From: UBA6055 sp965214085
GTDB taxonomy: Bacteria > Chloroflexota > Anaerolineae > Aggregatilineales > Phototrophicaceae
DNA: 64,000 nucleotides
Direction: 5' to 3'
Assembly (NCBI GenBank): GCA_965214085.1
Contig: OZ243937.1
Coordinates: 558,001 to 622,000, forward strand
Shown here: positions 8,837-17,506 of the stretch, piece after piece
Position numbering within the stretch: the stretch's first letter is position 1
Layout of the letters: every line of letters starts with the position of its first letter
Translations under genes and position numbers: made by a program
Notes under the pieces: generated by a model
The model's input: the letters and a program-made list of their open reading frames with translations, nothing else
Told to the model about the DNA's origin: nothing
The model's database searches: none

Positions 8837-9724
8837 ATGACCGAAAGCGCCAGCTCGAGATTCGTATTTGACCCTTCATCCAACCGGGCGCAGCCGTGGT
8901 GGCGGCGGCTCATACCGCAGCGCTGGTACGCTCATCTGATTCTGACCATCTCCGTCATCATTATCACCTTTCCCATGTTCTACGCGCTCCTGATTAGTAC
9001 GCAAAGCAACCCCGAAGTCTACAATCACAAATTCACCCCCGGCTCTATGTTCTTTGAGAACCTGCACACCGTCATGGTCCAGCGCAATATGGGCCGCTTC
9101 ATGCTGAACAGCTTTGTCATCGCGATGTCGATTGCGATTGGCAAAACCATCATGTCGGTGCTAGCCGGCTTGGGTTTGGTCTACTTCCGTTATCCTGGCA
9201 AGTGGCTCGTATTCGGGTTTGTGCTTATCACGCTGATTATGCCCGGGGATGTGCTGCTGATTGCGCTGTATCGCCGCGTCGTCAGCTTCGACGCCTGGCC
9301 GCATCCCTACGTCGCCCTGACGCTGCCGCTGCTGGCCAGCGCAACCGGCGTCTTCATCTTCCGCCAGCACTTTATGACCATGCCGCCTGACTTGTCGGAA
9401 GCGGCGCAGTTGGACGGCGCTTCGCCCATGCAATTCCTTTTCCGGGTGCTCATCCCCCTCAGTTGGAATACCATCGGCGCGCTGATGGTGATCATGTTCC
9501 TCTTCGGCTGGAATCAATTCTTGTGGCCCCTTATTCTGCTGCGAGATCAAAACTTGCAAGTGGTGCAGTGGGGCATGCAATCGCTGACGCAGAACGTGGA
9601 AGTCGGCGACAATTTTGGTCCCATGATGATGGGCGTCATCATCACCAGTTTGCCGCCGATGATCGTATTCCTAATCTTGCAGCGCCAGTTCATGAAGGGC
9701 TTCGCGCTGACCCGCGACAAGTAG
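8837..9724 (+). CDS. Sugar ABC importer permease (UgpE/MalG-type)
   Basis: The product is 295 residues with about six membrane helices. The EAA loop is SEAAQLDGASPMQFLFRVLI (~res 190), and the MalG-like end is QRQFMKGFALTRDK. I take the ATG at 8837; an in-frame TTG at 8831 overlaps the preceding stop and is less likely. It completes the importer operon 6098-9724, which has no ATPase gene. Confidence 0.9.
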   Translation: MTESASSRFVFDPSSNRAQPWWRRLIPQRWYAHLILTISVIIITFPMFYALLISTQSNPEVYNHKFTPGSMFFENLHTVMVQRNMGRFMLNSFVIAMSIAIGKTIMSVLAGLGLVYFRYPGKWLVFGFVLITLIMPGDVLLIALYRRVVSFDAWPHPYVALTLPLLASATGVFIFRQHFMTMPPDLSEAAQLDGASPMQFLFRVLIPLSWNTIGALMVIMFLFGWNQFLWPLILLRDQNLQVVQWGMQSLTQNVEVGDNFGPMMMGVIITSLPPMIVFLILQRQFMKGFALTRDK

Positions 9725-9798
9725 CCTCTGCCTTCCGGGACGGGGAACACCTCGCCGCATCGCTAGATTTCTAACAAACTTTTTATGGAAAGCCCGCA

Positions 9799-9827
9799 AT
9801 ATCCGTATATGCTACATATATGGATAT
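9799..9827. promoter_or_regulatory. 29 bp palindrome over the MarR start, likely operator
   Basis: The arms ATATCCGTATATG (9799-9811) and CATATATGGATAT (9815-9827) match at 12 of 13 positions around CTA. The palindrome covers the ATG at 9820. This is the usual size and symmetry of a MarR-family site and suggests autorepression. Confidence 0.65.
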
Positions 9828-10326
9828 TTCAGATATGAAGCAAATCGGCAGGCTGCAACTGCCGCCCGATGCGCCCTTCGAGCAGCAATTCTTCACACTG
9901 ATAACGCGCATCTGCCGTCAGTTGGTGCTGCACGCCGAGCAAGTCAAAGCCGATGACACCCTGTCGCCGCCGCAACTGTGGTTTCTTAAGCGGCTCTATG
10001 AAGCCGGCGCGCCACAGCCGATCAGTTTCTTCGCTGACGGCGTCTACTCCAATCGATCCAACGCGTCGCAGATGATCGACCGGCTGGAAGCGGAAGGACT
10101 GGTTTATCGCATCAGAAATCCACGCGATCGCCGCAGCGTCCTGGTGGAGCTGACGGACGCCGGCGTAGAGCGTATGCGTCATGCCGAAGCGAGTCACATG
10201 CAGTTGGCGCGCGAGTTGCTGGCGCCCTTGACAGAAGAAGAGCGCGTCGCCGCGCTGTCTACCTTCGAGCGTGTGCTGTCGTTGTTCGAGGATGATTCTG
10301 AGGAACCCGGGTTATGCGGCAGCTGA
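9820..10326 (+). CDS. MarR-family transcriptional regulator
   Basis: The product is 168 residues, with the MarR winged-helix layout: helical dimerisation ends, the recognition helix region SNASQMIDRLEAEGLVYRI (~res 88-106), and the wing RNPRDRRSVLVELTDAGVERM. It probably represses the adjacent ABC exporter genes and itself. The start is uncertain: ATG 9820 lies inside a strong palindrome, and ATG 9835 (MKQIGRL) is equally possible, with no clear Shine-Dalgarno for either. It sits 56 bases before the DrrA-type ATPase gene. Confidence 0.9.
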   Translation: MDISDMKQIGRLQLPPDAPFEQQFFTLITRICRQLVLHAEQVKADDTLSPPQLWFLKRLYEAGAPQPISFFADGVYSNRSNASQMIDRLEAEGLVYRIRNPRDRRSVLVELTDAGVERMRHAEASHMQLARELLAPLTEEERVAALSTFERVLSLFEDDSEEPGLCGS

Positions 10327-10382
10327 CTTAGCGACTGTAGCCAGTTCTTCAATTTAGCCAAGCTATCAGAGAGGCAAAGCAA

Positions 10383-11381
10383 ATGTCTAACAAGGACTCT
10401 ATCATCGCGGAAAATGTTGTCAAGCATTTCGGAGACGTTAAGGCGCTCGATGGCGTATCCATCGCCGCCGAAAGCGGTAAAGTCCTGGGGCTGCTGGGGC
10501 CCAATGGCGCCGGCAAGACCACCCTCGTCCGCATCTTCACGACCTTGCTCAAGCCGGATAGCGGCAACGTCCGGGTAGGCGGGCTTGATGTACTGCGGCA
10601 GAAGCAGCATGTGCGTGAAATCATCGGGCTGGCGGGCCAGAGCGCTGCCGTGGATGAAATACTGACCGGGCGCGAAAACCTGGTCATGGTCGGGCGGCTG
10701 TATCACATGCCGCGCCAGGCGGCAAAACAGCGCGCCACCGAGCTGCTTGAGCAATTTGCCTTGACCGACGCCGCCGATAGACAAGCCAAAACTTATTCCG
10801 GCGGGATGCGCCGCCGTCTGGACCTGGCTGCCAGCATGGTGGCCCGCCCCAGCATCCTGTTCCTTGACGAGCCGACGACAGGCTTGGATCCGCGCTCGCG
10901 CATTGTCATGTGGGATACCATTCGCAGTTTGGTCTCCGATGGCACGACGCTGCTGCTCACCACCCAGTACCTGGAAGAGGCCGACGAACTCGCGAACCAG
11001 ATCGTCGTCATTGATCATGGCAAGGTCATCGCCGAAGGCACAGCCGACCAGCTCAAAGCCAATATGGCGGCCGACTTCATCGATATCACCGTTGCCGACC
11101 CGCAAGACACCGCCAAAGCCTCGCAGTTGCTGCAGCCTTTAAGCAACGAAAGCCCGCAGACTGACGAAGGGCGCGGTCACGTCAGCGTGGCCGTGGAAAG
11201 CGGGGCGCAAAGCATCGCCGCCGCTGTGCGCCTGCTGGATGCTGAGTCGATCCATATCGCCGAGCTAAACCTGCGCCGCCCGTCGCTGAATGATGTCTTT
11301 TTGAGCATCACAGGTGAAGAGATCGTCGAAGAAGAAGCCAAACCCAAGCGCCGCGGATTCGGACGCCGCCGCAGCGCCTAG
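10383..11381 (+). CDS. DrrA-type ABC exporter ATPase
   Basis: The 332-residue product is a complete ABC ATPase. It has Walker A GPNGAGKTT (~res 40), Q-loop, signature YSGGMRRRLDLAASM (~res 138), Walker B ILFLDEPTTGLDP, and the H-loop in TTQYLEEADEL. The C-terminal ~100 residues follow the daunorubicin-resistance subfamily (a LRRPSLNDVFLSITG-type end), with a basic KPKRRGFGRRR tail. It should power the ABC-2 permease encoded 35 bases downstream. The likely job is export of a drug, lipid or polysaccharide under control of the upstream MarR regulator; the substrate is unknown. Confidence 0.93.
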   Translation: MSNKDSIIAENVVKHFGDVKALDGVSIAAESGKVLGLLGPNGAGKTTLVRIFTTLLKPDSGNVRVGGLDVLRQKQHVREIIGLAGQSAAVDEILTGRENLVMVGRLYHMPRQAAKQRATELLEQFALTDAADRQAKTYSGGMRRRLDLAASMVARPSILFLDEPTTGLDPRSRIVMWDTIRSLVSDGTTLLLTTQYLEEADELANQIVVIDHGKVIAEGTADQLKANMAADFIDITVADPQDTAKASQLLQPLSNESPQTDEGRGHVSVAVESGAQSIAAAVRLLDAESIHIAELNLRRPSLNDVFLSITGEEIVEEEAKPKRRGFGRRRSA

Positions 11382-11416
11382 CCGCTCCACAATGCCAATA
11401 CAAAAGGAAAATCAGC

Positions 11417-12244
11417 ATGACTCAATATCCCGCCACCATTGCCTTTAGCGCCGCCGAAGCCAGCCCGCTGCGGCGATTCCTATGGAATTTCAGCGACACC
11501 TTTGTCGTGATGCGCCGTAATCTCTACGCTTATCAAAGGCAGCCCGAACTGCTGGTCTTCGCCACCATCCAGCCGGTGATCTTCCTGCTGCTCTTCACCT
11601 ATGTTTTTGGCGGCGCCATCAGCTTTTCCACTGGCGGCGATTACATCAACTTCCTGCTGCCGGGCATCATCATCCAGACGATTCTCTTCGCCTCAGCCAA
11701 TACCACAGTCGGGCTATCGGTGGACCTATCGAAGGGCATCATCGACCGCTTCCGCTCCCTGCCCATGTCGCGGGCGGCTGTGCTCGCCGGGCGCACCAGC
11801 GCCGATACCCTGCGCGGATTGTTCACGGTGCTGATCATGATTGTCGCCGGCTACATCATCGGCTTTCGCTTTGAAGATTGGGGCAGCGGCATCATGGGTT
11901 TGGCGCTGGCGGTGCTATTTGGCTACGCGGTAACTTGGATCTCCGCCACCATCGGCCTGTTCGTGAAAGACCCGGAAGCGGCGCAGGTGGCTGGCTTCAT
12001 CTGGCTCTTCCCGCTTACATTCGCCAGCTCCATCTTTGTGCCGACGCAGACGATGACCTCCGAGTGGCTGCGCGCCTTTGCCGAGAACCAGCCGGTCAGC
12101 GTTATCGCCAACACCGTGCGCGATTTGATGACTGGCACCGTTAACCCGGATGAAATAGTCATTTCACTGCTCTGGATCGCCGGTATCGTGGCGGTCTTCC
12201 TGCCGATGGCGGTCTGGCGTTACGCCCGCGTGTCCTCGCGCTAG
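11417..12244 (+). CDS. ABC-2 type exporter permease (DrrB-type)
   Basis: The 275-residue product has six hydrophobic segments and ABC-2 hallmarks: the early QPVIFLLLFTYVFGG segment, YINFLLPGIIIQTILFAS, a RFRSLPMSRAAVL coupling stretch (~res 113), and the FASSIFVPTQTM loop. It is the membrane half of the exporter encoded with the preceding ATPase. The two form one operon with the MarR gene. A hairpin follows the stop. Confidence 0.92.
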   Translation: MTQYPATIAFSAAEASPLRRFLWNFSDTFVVMRRNLYAYQRQPELLVFATIQPVIFLLLFTYVFGGAISFSTGGDYINFLLPGIIIQTILFASANTTVGLSVDLSKGIIDRFRSLPMSRAAVLAGRTSADTLRGLFTVLIMIVAGYIIGFRFEDWGSGIMGLALAVLFGYAVTWISATIGLFVKDPEAAQVAGFIWLFPLTFASSIFVPTQTMTSEWLRAFAENQPVSVIANTVRDLMTGTVNPDEIVISLLWIAGIVAVFLPMAVWRYARVSSR

Positions 12245-12272
12245 CTAGCATTAGTATTTAACGTTCACTGAG

Positions 12273-12299
12273 TAGGGGCGGCACAGTCAATCGCCCCTA
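12273..12299 (+). terminator. Rho-independent-like terminator after exporter genes
   Basis: The arms TAGGGGCG and CGCCCCTA surround an 11-base loop and are followed by TTTTG. The stem sequence is the same motif as the dispersed TGTAGGGGCG palindromes, so the element may have been recruited as a terminator. Confidence 0.65.
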
Positions 12300-12370
12300 T
12301 TTTGCTGTCGCCTAACGGCACAGGCTACGTTACACTTTCTGCAGATTCCCGCACTAGGAGAGGATCCGCC

Positions 12371-13429
12371 ATGACCGACAACCTCATCTACATCGCCAAT
12401 GGCGGCGGAGGACCCTGCGGCATCACGGTCGCCGCCCTGGACTATGGCAAGGGCGCGCTTGAAGTGCTGCAGCAGGTCACCGAAATCAGCGAATGCCACT
12501 ACCTGAATCTGCATCCGAATGGCAAGCACATGGTCGCCACGACCATGGATGGTGCGGTGGAAGTGGTCTCCTTCGCCATCGACTCGGCGGGCAAGCTGAG
12601 CTTGATCAGCCGACAGCCGGCCGCCGGCACGTCACCCGCCTACGTTTGCGTTGATGCCAGCGGCAAGAACGCGCTGCTGGTCAACTACATCGTGGGAAGC
12701 GAACGCGGCAACATTCGCGTTTACCCCATCGACGCGAATGGCGTTTTGAGCGCGCACAGCGAGCATATCGAGCACGAGGGCAGCGGCGTAAACCCCGCGC
12801 GCCAGGAAGTATCCCACCCGCACATGATCGTGACGACGCCCGACAATCGCTTCGCTGTCGTGCCGGATTTAGGCACAGACAAAATCTATCTCTACACGCT
12901 TGATGCCGCGCTGGGCAAATTGTCGCTGTCGCAGACGCTTGATGTGCCCGCCGGCGCTGGTCCGCGACATGTGGCTTTTCATCCGACCTTGCCGCGCATG
13001 TACGGCATCAACGAGCTCGATTCCACGCTGGCTGCCTGGTCCTACGATGAGCAAGATAACTGGACGCGCCTGTCCATCGAGCCGACCTTGCCCGCGGGCT
13101 ATCAACAGCCGGCCGAGCGCCCCAATACCACCGCTGACGTGCACGTGCATCCCAACGGCAAGTTCTTGTACGGCTCCAATCGCGGCCACGACTCGATCGT
13201 GATCTACCGCCTGGATGCTGAGGGCTTGCCGCGTTACATCGGCACAGAGTCGACGCGTGGCGCTTGGCCGCGCGCATTCATGATTGATCCGCGCGGCGAA
13301 TACCTAATTGTTGGCAACCGCCACACGGATAACGCCGCCGTCTTTACGATTGACGCCGCGACCGGTTTGCTGACTTTCCGTTCGTCGTTGGCGCTGTCCG
13401 CGCCCATCGCTTTCAAGATGAAGGGCTAG
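12371..13429 (+). CDS. Lactonase, seven-bladed beta-propeller (PF10282-type)
   Basis: The product is 352 residues. The start at ATG 12371 is chosen because it follows AGGAG by a normal gap; the longer in-frame TTG at 12302 has none and overlaps the terminator loop. The repeats match the 6-phosphogluconolactonase-like propeller family: an HLNPNGKHMV-like blade, HPHMIVTTPDNRFAVVPDLG (~res 155), GPRHVAFHP, and ADVHVHPNGKFLYGSNRGHD, ending in a final DPRGEYLIVGN blade. The family hydrolyses sugar lactones or related compounds. It lies 6 bases before the epimerase gene, so the two are likely one operon for sugar metabolism. No signal peptide is seen. Confidence 0.88.
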   Translation: MTDNLIYIANGGGGPCGITVAALDYGKGALEVLQQVTEISECHYLNLHPNGKHMVATTMDGAVEVVSFAIDSAGKLSLISRQPAAGTSPAYVCVDASGKNALLVNYIVGSERGNIRVYPIDANGVLSAHSEHIEHEGSGVNPARQEVSHPHMIVTTPDNRFAVVPDLGTDKIYLYTLDAALGKLSLSQTLDVPAGAGPRHVAFHPTLPRMYGINELDSTLAAWSYDEQDNWTRLSIEPTLPAGYQQPAERPNTTADVHVHPNGKFLYGSNRGHDSIVIYRLDAEGLPRYIGTESTRGAWPRAFMIDPRGEYLIVGNRHTDNAAVFTIDAATGLLTFRSSLALSAPIAFKMKG

Positions 13430-13435
13430 ACGGCG

Positions 13436-14455
13436 ATGCGTATTCTGATCACCGGCGGCACGGGTCTGGTTGGCAGGCCTATCAGCGAGCGCTTCGTCAG
13501 CTTGGGCTGGGATCTGCGTGTTATCGGCGCCGAAGCCGACTGCGCGCTGCCCGGCGTTGATTACGCCCAGTGCGATATCCGCGCTGTCGACTCGCTGGCT
13601 GAGCATGTCGCTGGCCGCGACGCCATCGTGCATTTGGCCGCTATTCCCAGTACCCGAACCCACCCCAACGAGACGCTCTTCGATATCAATGTGGCTGGAA
13701 CGTACAACGTCTTTGAAGCCGCGTCGCGCGCCGGTATCAAACGCGTGGTCCAAGCCAGCTCTATCAACGCTATCGGCGGCTTCTGGGGCAACGACGATCG
13801 CCAGTACGCCTACTTTCCCTTTGACGAGGAACTGCCCCTTTACACCACCGATGCTTACTCGCTGTCCAAGCAATTGGTCGAGGAAATCGCTGCCTACTAT
13901 TGGCGGCGCGATGGCATCAGCAGCGTCTCTTTTCGCCTGCCGGCAGTCTGGAACGATGACACGATTGAGAGCCGGAATCTGCGCCAAGAGCTGAAAGAGC
14001 GCGTCCGCCAGTTGGATGCGTTTCGCCGCCTGCCCTTAGCGCAGCAGCAGACGCGTTTGGCTGCCGCGCGGGAGGCGGCTCTGGCAATGCGCGCGCGCCA
14101 TGTGATGGAATACGAGGCTCTGCGGCAGGGCATATACGAGCGGGAAGCGCCAAAGGACGACTGGCTTTTCTCCGCCTGGTTCTACGACCGCTTCAACTTC
14201 TGGACCTTCATCCACACCGACGACTCCACCCAAGCCTTCGAGAAGGCGGTCACCGCGGAATACCAGGGCGCTCATCCCTTATTCGTCAACAGCGATCAGA
14301 ACTCGCTATCATACGACACCGAGGCGCTGCTGTCGCTCTTCTACCCCGATGTCGCGCGCCGAGCCAAGCCGATAATCGGCGCCGAAAGCCCGGTCAACAT
14401 CGCCCGCGCCCGTGACTTGATCGCTTTCGAACCCAAGGTGCGCGCGATTCTTTGA
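13436..14455 (+). CDS. NAD-dependent epimerase/dehydratase (extended SDR)
   Basis: The 339-residue product opens with the nucleotide-binding GGTGLVG (res 7-13). It continues with a D-rich second strand, HLAAIPSTR (~res 68) and the active-site pair YSLSKQLVEE (Tyr-x3-Lys, ~res 141). A charged helical insert rich in Arg, Gln and Ala (~res 182-250) is longer than in most relatives. It probably acts on a sugar or sugar acid. Coupling with the lactonase just upstream suggests a shared pathway such as uronate or aldose oxidation (inference). Confidence 0.88.
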   Translation: MRILITGGTGLVGRPISERFVSLGWDLRVIGAEADCALPGVDYAQCDIRAVDSLAEHVAGRDAIVHLAAIPSTRTHPNETLFDINVAGTYNVFEAASRAGIKRVVQASSINAIGGFWGNDDRQYAYFPFDEELPLYTTDAYSLSKQLVEEIAAYYWRRDGISSVSFRLPAVWNDDTIESRNLRQELKERVRQLDAFRRLPLAQQQTRLAAAREAALAMRARHVMEYEALRQGIYEREAPKDDWLFSAWFYDRFNFWTFIHTDDSTQAFEKAVTAEYQGAHPLFVNSDQNSLSYDTEALLSLFYPDVARRAKPIIGAESPVNIARARDLIAFEPKVRAIL

Positions 14456-14585
14456 TTCGTATTCGCCGCTTGCCTGTGTTCAGCAAACCGGACTGTCTTG
14501 AAAAGGAGCTGTACGTTTGCCTTACGACAGCAGCGGCATTTTAGAATCACTGAAGGTTCTTAATTGCAGGGCCTGTGGCTAGTCC

Positions 14586-15551
14586 ATGAAGACCCATGTT
14601 CGCATCGGCACGCGGCGGTCGAAGTTATCGCTATGGCAAGCCAATACCGTCGCTGAGCTCATCAGCGGGCATCAGCCGTCGGCGCAGGTCGAAATCCGCG
14701 AATTCACCACGCGCGGCGACGCCAACCCGACAACGCCGTTGCCCGCGATTGGCGGCAAAGGACTCTTCACCGAAGCGCTGGAAGCGGCTCTGCGCCATGG
14801 TGAAATCGACTGCGCCGTGCACAGCCTGAAAGACCTGCCGGTGGAAAACGCCGCGGGTTTGGCCATCGGCGCGATACCTCTGCGAGCGGACCCGCGCGAT
14901 GCTTTGGTAAGCCGGGGCGCCAGCTCCTTGGCCGATTTACCGCCGGGCGCGCGCATCGGCACCGGCAGTTTGCGGCGGCGCGCTCAGCTGCTCGCGTTGC
15001 GCCCCGATCTGACGGTCCTGCCAATCCGCGGCAACATTCCCACGCGAATAGGCCTGCTGGACGCTGCCGAGCGGCAACTGGATGCGATCGTGCTGGCGGC
15101 CGCCGGCTTGATCCGGCTAGGCTTGGACGAGCTTATACGCGTGGCCTTCGAGCCCGAAGAGATGCTCAGCGCCGCCGGCCAAGGCGCTCTCGCCCTGCAA
15201 TGCCGAGATGAACCCGAGGCGCGCGCCTTTTTCGCCCCGCTCAACGACGCAAGGACGGAGCTGGCTGTAGCTGCCGAGCGCGCTTTCTTGGGCGGCCTGG
15301 AAGGCGGCTGCTCTCTGCCCGTCGGCGCCTACGCCAGCTACGAAAGCGGCAGTCTACGGCTGCAAGGTCGCGTGATCGCCATTGACGGCTCGCGGCAACT
15401 GGACCTGAGAGGCGAAGCTGCCATGAGCGCGAATCGCGAGAGTTTGCAAGCCGCTAGCAAGCTGGGCGCTGGCCTGGCTGCGCAGGCGCTGGAGCAAGGC
15501 GCGGGGCAGCTGCTGAAGGTCCCAGACACAGAATTAGAACCAGGCAAGTAA
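14586..15551 (+). CDS. hemC: Porphobilinogen deaminase (hydroxymethylbilane synthase)
   Basis: The product is 321 residues. It polymerises four porphobilinogens to hydroxymethylbilane in tetrapyrrole synthesis. Clear motifs are IGTRRSKLSLWQA at the start, GGKGLFTEALE (~res 58), HSLKDLP with the catalytic Asp (~res 79), GTGSLRRRAQLL, PIRGNIPTR, and the dipyrromethane cofactor Cys in GGLEGGCSLPVGAY (~res 241). The last codons and stop lie in the edge of a MITE-like repeat (15536-15664), so the C-terminal ELEPGK may be element-derived. hemD follows in the same direction. Confidence 0.96.
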   Translation: MKTHVRIGTRRSKLSLWQANTVAELISGHQPSAQVEIREFTTRGDANPTTPLPAIGGKGLFTEALEAALRHGEIDCAVHSLKDLPVENAAGLAIGAIPLRADPRDALVSRGASSLADLPPGARIGTGSLRRRAQLLALRPDLTVLPIRGNIPTRIGLLDAAERQLDAIVLAAAGLIRLGLDELIRVAFEPEEMLSAAGQGALALQCRDEPEARAFFAPLNDARTELAVAAERAFLGGLEGGCSLPVGAYASYESGSLRLQGRVIAIDGSRQLDLRGEAAMSANRESLQAASKLGAGLAAQALEQGAGQLLKVPDTELEPGK

Positions 15552-15664
15552 TGCAAATTTCGCTAAAGCGTCGATATGTAGGGGCGACAGCCCGAAAGCA
15601 CATTTTGCAGCTGACCAGATGGGGCGCCCCTACAAGGCTCATTTTTTCGCATGACTATCTTGTA
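15536..15664. mobile_element. MITE-like element, copy 1 (overlaps hemC stop)
   Basis: It is 129 bp and shares with 45604-45751 the left part (AGAACCAGGCAAGTAATGCA, then GCTAAAGC and GATATGTAGGGGCGACA) and the right end (CGCATGACTA..TTG). The two ends are imperfect inverted repeats (AGTAATGC against AGTCATGC in reverse complement). Inside, TGTAGGGGCG (15577) and CGCCCCTACA (ending 15634) form a perfect 10 bp inverted pair. No transposase is present, so it would be non-autonomous. Confidence 0.6.
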
Positions 15665-15690
15665 CTTACTCAGGAGCGAGGCCGCGACCC

Positions 15691-16473
15691 ATGAATGATG
15701 CAGAAAGCGCGAACGATTTGCTCGCTGGCAAGCGCATTGTCGTCACGCGCGCCCGTCATCAAGCCGCGACTCTGGAAGACCTGATACGCCAATTCGGCGC
15801 CGTGCCGATTGCTTTTCCCTGCCTAGCCATCGAGCCGCCGCTGGATACCACCGCTTTCGATCAATGCCTGCTCAGCCTGGCTGAATACGACTGGCTGGCG
15901 CTCAGCAGCGGCAATGCCGTCCGAGCGCTGGCGGATCGCGCGCGAGCGTTGGCGGTGCTGCCGTCGCTGAAGCGCATCAAGGTCGCGGCGCTTGGGCCGG
16001 CAACCGCGGCGGAATGGCGCCGGCAAACGGGCGGGGACGCGGACTTCATCCCAAGCGCTTTTAATGTCGAAGCGCTGGCGCGTCAGATACCAATCAGCAA
16101 GCGGCGCCGTATCCTCCTGCCGCAGTCGGATTTGGCGGATGAGGGGGCAGTGGAGATTTTGCGCTCTCGTGGCGCGGAGGTGACGACGCTGGTGGCCTAT
16201 CGCACGGTGATTGGCAGCGGCGGCGCTGATTTAGCCAGCTTTATCGCCAAGCGCCAAATCGACGCGCTGACATTCGCCAGCCCTTCAGCAGTCCAATTCT
16301 TCCGTCAACGTTGCAGCGCGCCCGCTGCGTTGGAACTGCCCGCGCTCTGCCTCGGCGAAAGGACGGCGAGAGCTGCCGCTAGCGTAGGCTTTCGCTGTGT
16401 GATCTCCTCGCCTACATTTGGCCTGCGCGCCATGCTCATGGCTTACGCCGAAACCTGCGCCAGGCACGAATAG
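15691..16473 (+). CDS. hemD: Uroporphyrinogen-III synthase
   Basis: The product is 260 residues, of normal family length. It closes and inverts ring D of hydroxymethylbilane, the product of HemC, its upstream neighbour. The family is poorly conserved but its signposts are present: GKRIVVTRARHQAATLEDLI at the start, DWLALSSGNAVRAL (~res 67), VAALGPATAAEW, a middle ILLPQSDLADEGAVEILRSRG, VTTLVAYRTV, and DALTFASPSAVQFF (~res 190). An AGGAG site precedes the ATG. The MITE-like element lies between hemC and hemD, so they may or may not be on one transcript. Confidence 0.92.
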   Translation: MNDAESANDLLAGKRIVVTRARHQAATLEDLIRQFGAVPIAFPCLAIEPPLDTTAFDQCLLSLAEYDWLALSSGNAVRALADRARALAVLPSLKRIKVAALGPATAAEWRRQTGGDADFIPSAFNVEALARQIPISKRRRILLPQSDLADEGAVEILRSRGAEVTTLVAYRTVIGSGGADLASFIAKRQIDALTFASPSAVQFFRQRCSAPAALELPALCLGERTARAAASVGFRCVISSPTFGLRAMLMAYAETCARHE

Positions 16474-16669
16474 CTGGCAATGGCGAGGCCTTAACCCGGG
16501 AAACACGAGATTCATTGAAGAGCAGCCAGCCGAATTAAGGCGATTTAACGTTGGCTCTAGCATCTGCGATTTAAGATTCGTATATAATGAAACTAAAGTA
16601 TTTCGCCCCGTGTAGATTTTCTAGGCTCAGCGAAGCAACGGCGGCAGCGCGCAGTTGGAGGCAGGTGAC

Positions 16670-16999
16670 ATGGAACTGGCTCAAGACATTTATACGCATG
16701 AAAAGTTCACCGAGAGCGACCAATACTGGAGCCCGGCTTCGGAGGACTATGCCGCCGCCAGCCAGTTGGTGACAGCCTTGCGCGCCGGTTGGATACTGGC
16801 TCTACCCCGCGTCAGCGCCCGGCAAATCTGGCACAGCGGCAGCCGACCCAGCACCGTCTACGAGTTCACGCTGATGCGCGGCAGCCGGCTGATGATTATG
16901 CCGGTACTCAGCAATCCCTTTGTGGAGCGATTCCTGGTCAAGCAAGACATTCGCATCATTTACGATGTCTCGCCCCAAGCCGACGTCTTGCCGGAATAG
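16670..16999 (+). CDS. Small protein of unknown family, paralog of the next gene
   Basis: The product is 109 residues from the ATG at 16670, which has GGAGG nine bases upstream; an in-frame TTG at 16655 is less likely. No known domain is recognised. It aligns end to end with the product of 17103-17420. The shared pattern is W-S-x2-SE-x-YA, L-x-TA-x3-GW, R-x-W-x2-G, VY-x-FT-x2-R, then NP-x-V-x-R-x-L. The aromatic and Arg residues kept suggest a small folded alpha/beta protein. It lies between hemD and the penicillin-binding protein gene. TATAAT stands at 16583. Confidence 0.75.
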   Translation: MELAQDIYTHEKFTESDQYWSPASEDYAAASQLVTALRAGWILALPRVSARQIWHSGSRPSTVYEFTLMRGSRLMIMPVLSNPFVERFLVKQDIRIIYDVSPQADVLPE

Positions 17000-17102
17000 C
17001 CCTCCGTTAATATCGCGTTAAGTCGCATCGGCATCTTGCCGCTGACAACGCCGAGACGTATAATCTCCCCATGTATTGATTGCTCCAGGAGCCATCTCGC
17101 GC

Positions 17103-17420
17103 ATGACCGACGAGAATCAGCAGAATTTGCAGAGCCAGTATCAGGACATTACCTCGCAGCACTGGAGCTATTCTTCGGAACGATACGCTGGCGGCGACAA
17201 CCTGCTGACCGCGATCGCGCGTGGCTGGGCGATTGATCGCAAGGTCGTCCTGCAGCGGCACTGGTTCGCCGGCATGCGCTGCATAGAAGTCTACCATTTC
17301 ACCATTCGCCGCGATGATGTCGAGGCGGATATGGCGGTGGTCGGCAACCCTTATGTGCAGCGCTATCTATCGAGCCATCCCCACGATCTGGTGGAAGTAG
17401 AAGACGCCGCCGTGGCTTAG
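17103..17420 (+). CDS. Small protein of unknown family, paralog of the previous gene
   Basis: The product is 105 residues from ATG 17103. It shares with its upstream neighbour the pattern W-S-x2-SE-x-YA, L-x-TA-x3-GW, R-x-W-x2-G, VY-x-FT-x2-R and NP-x-V-x-R-x-L, so the two arose by tandem duplication and have diverged well. No signal peptide or membrane segment is seen. It is followed 86 bases later by the penicillin-binding protein gene, and TATAAT at 17462 suggests that gene has its own promoter. Function is unknown. Confidence 0.75.
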   Translation: MTDENQQNLQSQYQDITSQHWSYSSERYAGGDNLLTAIARGWAIDRKVVLQRHWFAGMRCIEVYHFTIRRDDVEADMAVVGNPYVQRYLSSHPHDLVEVEDAAVA

Positions 17421-17506
17421 ATTCTCGCCTTCGGGTTCCCCCCCCGATTTCCACATTCCACTATAATACCCTCTGTAGCAAACCCGCTTGAATCCGGACG
17501 CGATCC

